From: Pseudomonas yamanorum
GTDB taxonomy: Bacteria; Pseudomonadota; Gammaproteobacteria; Pseudomonadales; Pseudomonadaceae
Reading direction: 5' to 3'
Assembly (NCBI RefSeq): GCF_900105735.1
Contig: NZ_LT629793.1
Location: 6,200,001 to 6,264,000 of the forward strand
DNA length: 64,000 nt
Shown here: one piece after another, positions 62,826-64,000 of the stretch
Layout of the letters: each line of letters starts with the position of its first letter
How positions within the stretch are numbered: the first letter of the stretch is position 1
Translations under genes and position numbers: made by a program
Notes under the pieces: model-generated
What the model was told of the DNA's origin: nothing
The model's input: only the letters and a program-made list of their open reading frames with translations
Database searches by the model: none

Positions 62826-63757
62826 AGAAACCAACCCTGGTGGTCGGCGCCGGCGCCCTGGTGGTGCTGGCGGTCGCGGTGGGGTTGAGCCTGCGACCGG
62901 GCAGTGACCCGGTTGCAGCCCAGCAGCCGGCGCCGGTGGCCGTGAAGGACGGGCCGGCGGTGGCGCGCCTGGGCAACCAACAGATCGACCTCACCGAGCT
63001 CAAGTCGGTGCTGGCTGCCTTGCCGGTTGAAACCCGCGAGCAACTGCGTGGCAACCGTGGCGCCCTGGAAACCTGGCTGCGTTCACGTCTGGCGCAAAAG
63101 GCCGTGCTTGAACAGGCCGATGCCCAGGGCTGGCGCCAGCGCCCGGAAGTGGAGCAGCAAACCCGCGCCGCCGCCGAACAGATCGTGTTTCGCGACTACA
63201 TGCTGTCGGTCAGCCAGGTGCCGGCGGATTACCCCAGCGCCGCCGAATTGCAGCAAGCCTATGACAGCGGCAAGGCGCAATGGGTGACACCGCCGTTGTA
63301 CCAGGTCAGCCAGATTTTCCTGGCCGTGACCGACCCCCAAGCCGTCGACACCGTACGCCGTCAAGCGCAGGAATTAAGCCGCAAGGCGCAAGCCTCGCCA
63401 GGCGAGTTTGCCGCCCTGGCCAGCCAATACTCCCAAGACCCCGACAGCGCCCGACGCGGCGGCGATTCCGGGATGCAGCCATTGCAGCAACTGGTGCCCG
63501 AAATGCGCAGTGTGGTGGCGCGGCTCAAGACGGGCGCGGTGTCCGAGCCGGTACAAAGTGCTGCGGGTTTTCACGTGCTCAAGCTCACCGGGCAACAACC
63601 GGCGCGCACCGCCACGCTGGATGAACTGCGGGGCCGCCTGACGGAGGCCCTGCGTACGCAACGCCAGGAGCAAATCGCCAAGGCCTACCTGGAAGGCATG
63701 CTGAATACCGCCACCTTGAGCATCGACGGTGCCGAGCTGAACAAGGTGCTCGAGTAA
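62822..63757 (+). CDS. Periplasmic parvulin-type peptidyl-prolyl isomerase
   Basis: This is 311 residues, starting at GTG 62822, which overlaps the upstream stop. An N-terminal hydrophobic signal or anchor is present (LVVGAGALVVLAVAVGLSL). A SurA/PpiD-like N-domain follows. The PpiC rotamase domain is at about residues 150-255: YQVSQIFLAV, FAALASQYSQDPDSARRGGD, and VQSAAGFHVLKLTGQQPA. It probably helps fold exported products of this locus such as the porin, PdtB or PdtA. Confidence 0.88.
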   Translation: MKKPTLVVGAGALVVLAVAVGLSLRPGSDPVAAQQPAPVAVKDGPAVARLGNQQIDLTELKSVLAALPVETREQLRGNRGALETWLRSRLAQKAVLEQADAQGWRQRPEVEQQTRAAAEQIVFRDYMLSVSQVPADYPSAAELQQAYDSGKAQWVTPPLYQVSQIFLAVTDPQAVDTVRRQAQELSRKAQASPGEFAALASQYSQDPDSARRGGDSGMQPLQQLVPEMRSVVARLKTGAVSEPVQSAAGFHVLKLTGQQPARTATLDELRGRLTEALRTQRQEQIAKAYLEGMLNTATLSIDGAELNKVLE

Positions 63758-63809
63758 AAAACGTCTCACTGCATTGGATGCACAGTACCCACAAGACAGG
63801 GAGTCTCCC

Positions 63810-64000
63810 ATGGTATTTCTTGACCCGGCTGTACCCCACGGCACCACGCCCTATCGCGGGCTGACAGAGTCCCGCGAGGCCTGGCTGGCCGTGGCGGCCA
63901 CCATCGAACCCGAGGTGGCGCAATATTTCCTGATCAGCGCGCGCTGTGGGTGTTTCATGCAGGCGGCTCGCAGCCTCAATATCAAGGCCACGCAATTGCG
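63810..64000 (+). CDS. LysR-family regulator, N-terminal fragment
   Basis: ATG 63810 is preceded by AGGGAG. The 63 visible residues contain YFLISARCGCFMQAARSLNI, then KATQLR, a LysR-type helix-turn-helix. The remainder runs off the window. It matches the regulator I recall at the end of the corresponding P. aeruginosa locus. Confidence 0.65.
   Translation, partial: MVFLDPAVPHGTTPYRGLTESREAWLAVAATIEPEVAQYFLISARCGCFMQAARSLNIKATQL

Overview
The window is 64 kb of chromosome that looks like a Pseudomonas of the fluorescens group. The supporting evidence is high GC, six copies of a GTGGGAGCTGGCTTGCCTGC-type REP doublet, and gene content that matches, in order and orientation, the P. aeruginosa PUMA3/Hxc/Pdt locus as I recall it (about PA0674-PA0701). 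All homology calls are from recognising motifs and family features by eye; no database search was run. I saw no tRNA, rRNA, CRISPR array or prophage.

Layout. (1) 1-1000: the tail of an alcohol dehydrogenase, a REP doublet, and mntP behind a yybP-ykoY manganese riboswitch. (2) 1025-10245: a CoA-dependent catabolic cluster. A leftward unit encodes an MFS carrier, a class III CoA-transferase and a methylmalonyl-CoA decarboxylase-like protein. LysR and PAS-LuxR regulators lie in the middle, and a rightward unit encodes a thiolase-like protein, an acyl-CoA ligase and a second MFS carrier. (3) 10264-17402, all leftward: an RpiR regulator, a VanX/DdpX dipeptidase and a five-gene dipeptide ABC transporter, a probable D-Ala-D-Ala scavenging operon. 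(4) 17516-35104: a small secreted protein, the vreA-vreI-vreR cell-surface-signalling genes, eleven hxc genes for a type II secretion system, and a DING phosphatase/phosphate-binding protein, its probable substrate. (5) 35245-47808: a 12.6 kb two-partner-secretion exoprotein gene (pdtA). (6) 47873-53729: an apparent insertion into the conserved order, a tyrosinase-like enzyme, an unknown protein and a secreted CxxCH protein, with a divergent Lrp/AsnC regulator. (7) 54707-63757: phdA, pdtB, a sensor-domain ExbB fusion, ExbD, TonB, a porin, a coiled-coil protein, a YbjN-like protein and a parvulin. A partial LysR gene ends the window.

How it fits together. Regions 4, 5 and 7 form one phosphate-starvation module. 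Candidate PhoB sites lie before vreA, the DING gene and pdtA. VreI/VreR/VreA would relay the signal, Hxc would export the DING protein, PdtB would export PdtA, and ExbB/ExbD/TonB could energise an outer-membrane or signalling step.

The most unusual signal is not a gene. Three elements of about 0.8 kb, each two inverted arms around a REP doublet, sit at 20183-22471 (split by an IS4-family element), 29931-30739 and 53733-54562. At each one the + strand changes from strongly G-rich on the left to strongly C-rich on the right, over roughly 1 kb per side and regardless of gene direction. The second candidate for something undescribed is the tyrosinase/unknown/cytochrome operon.
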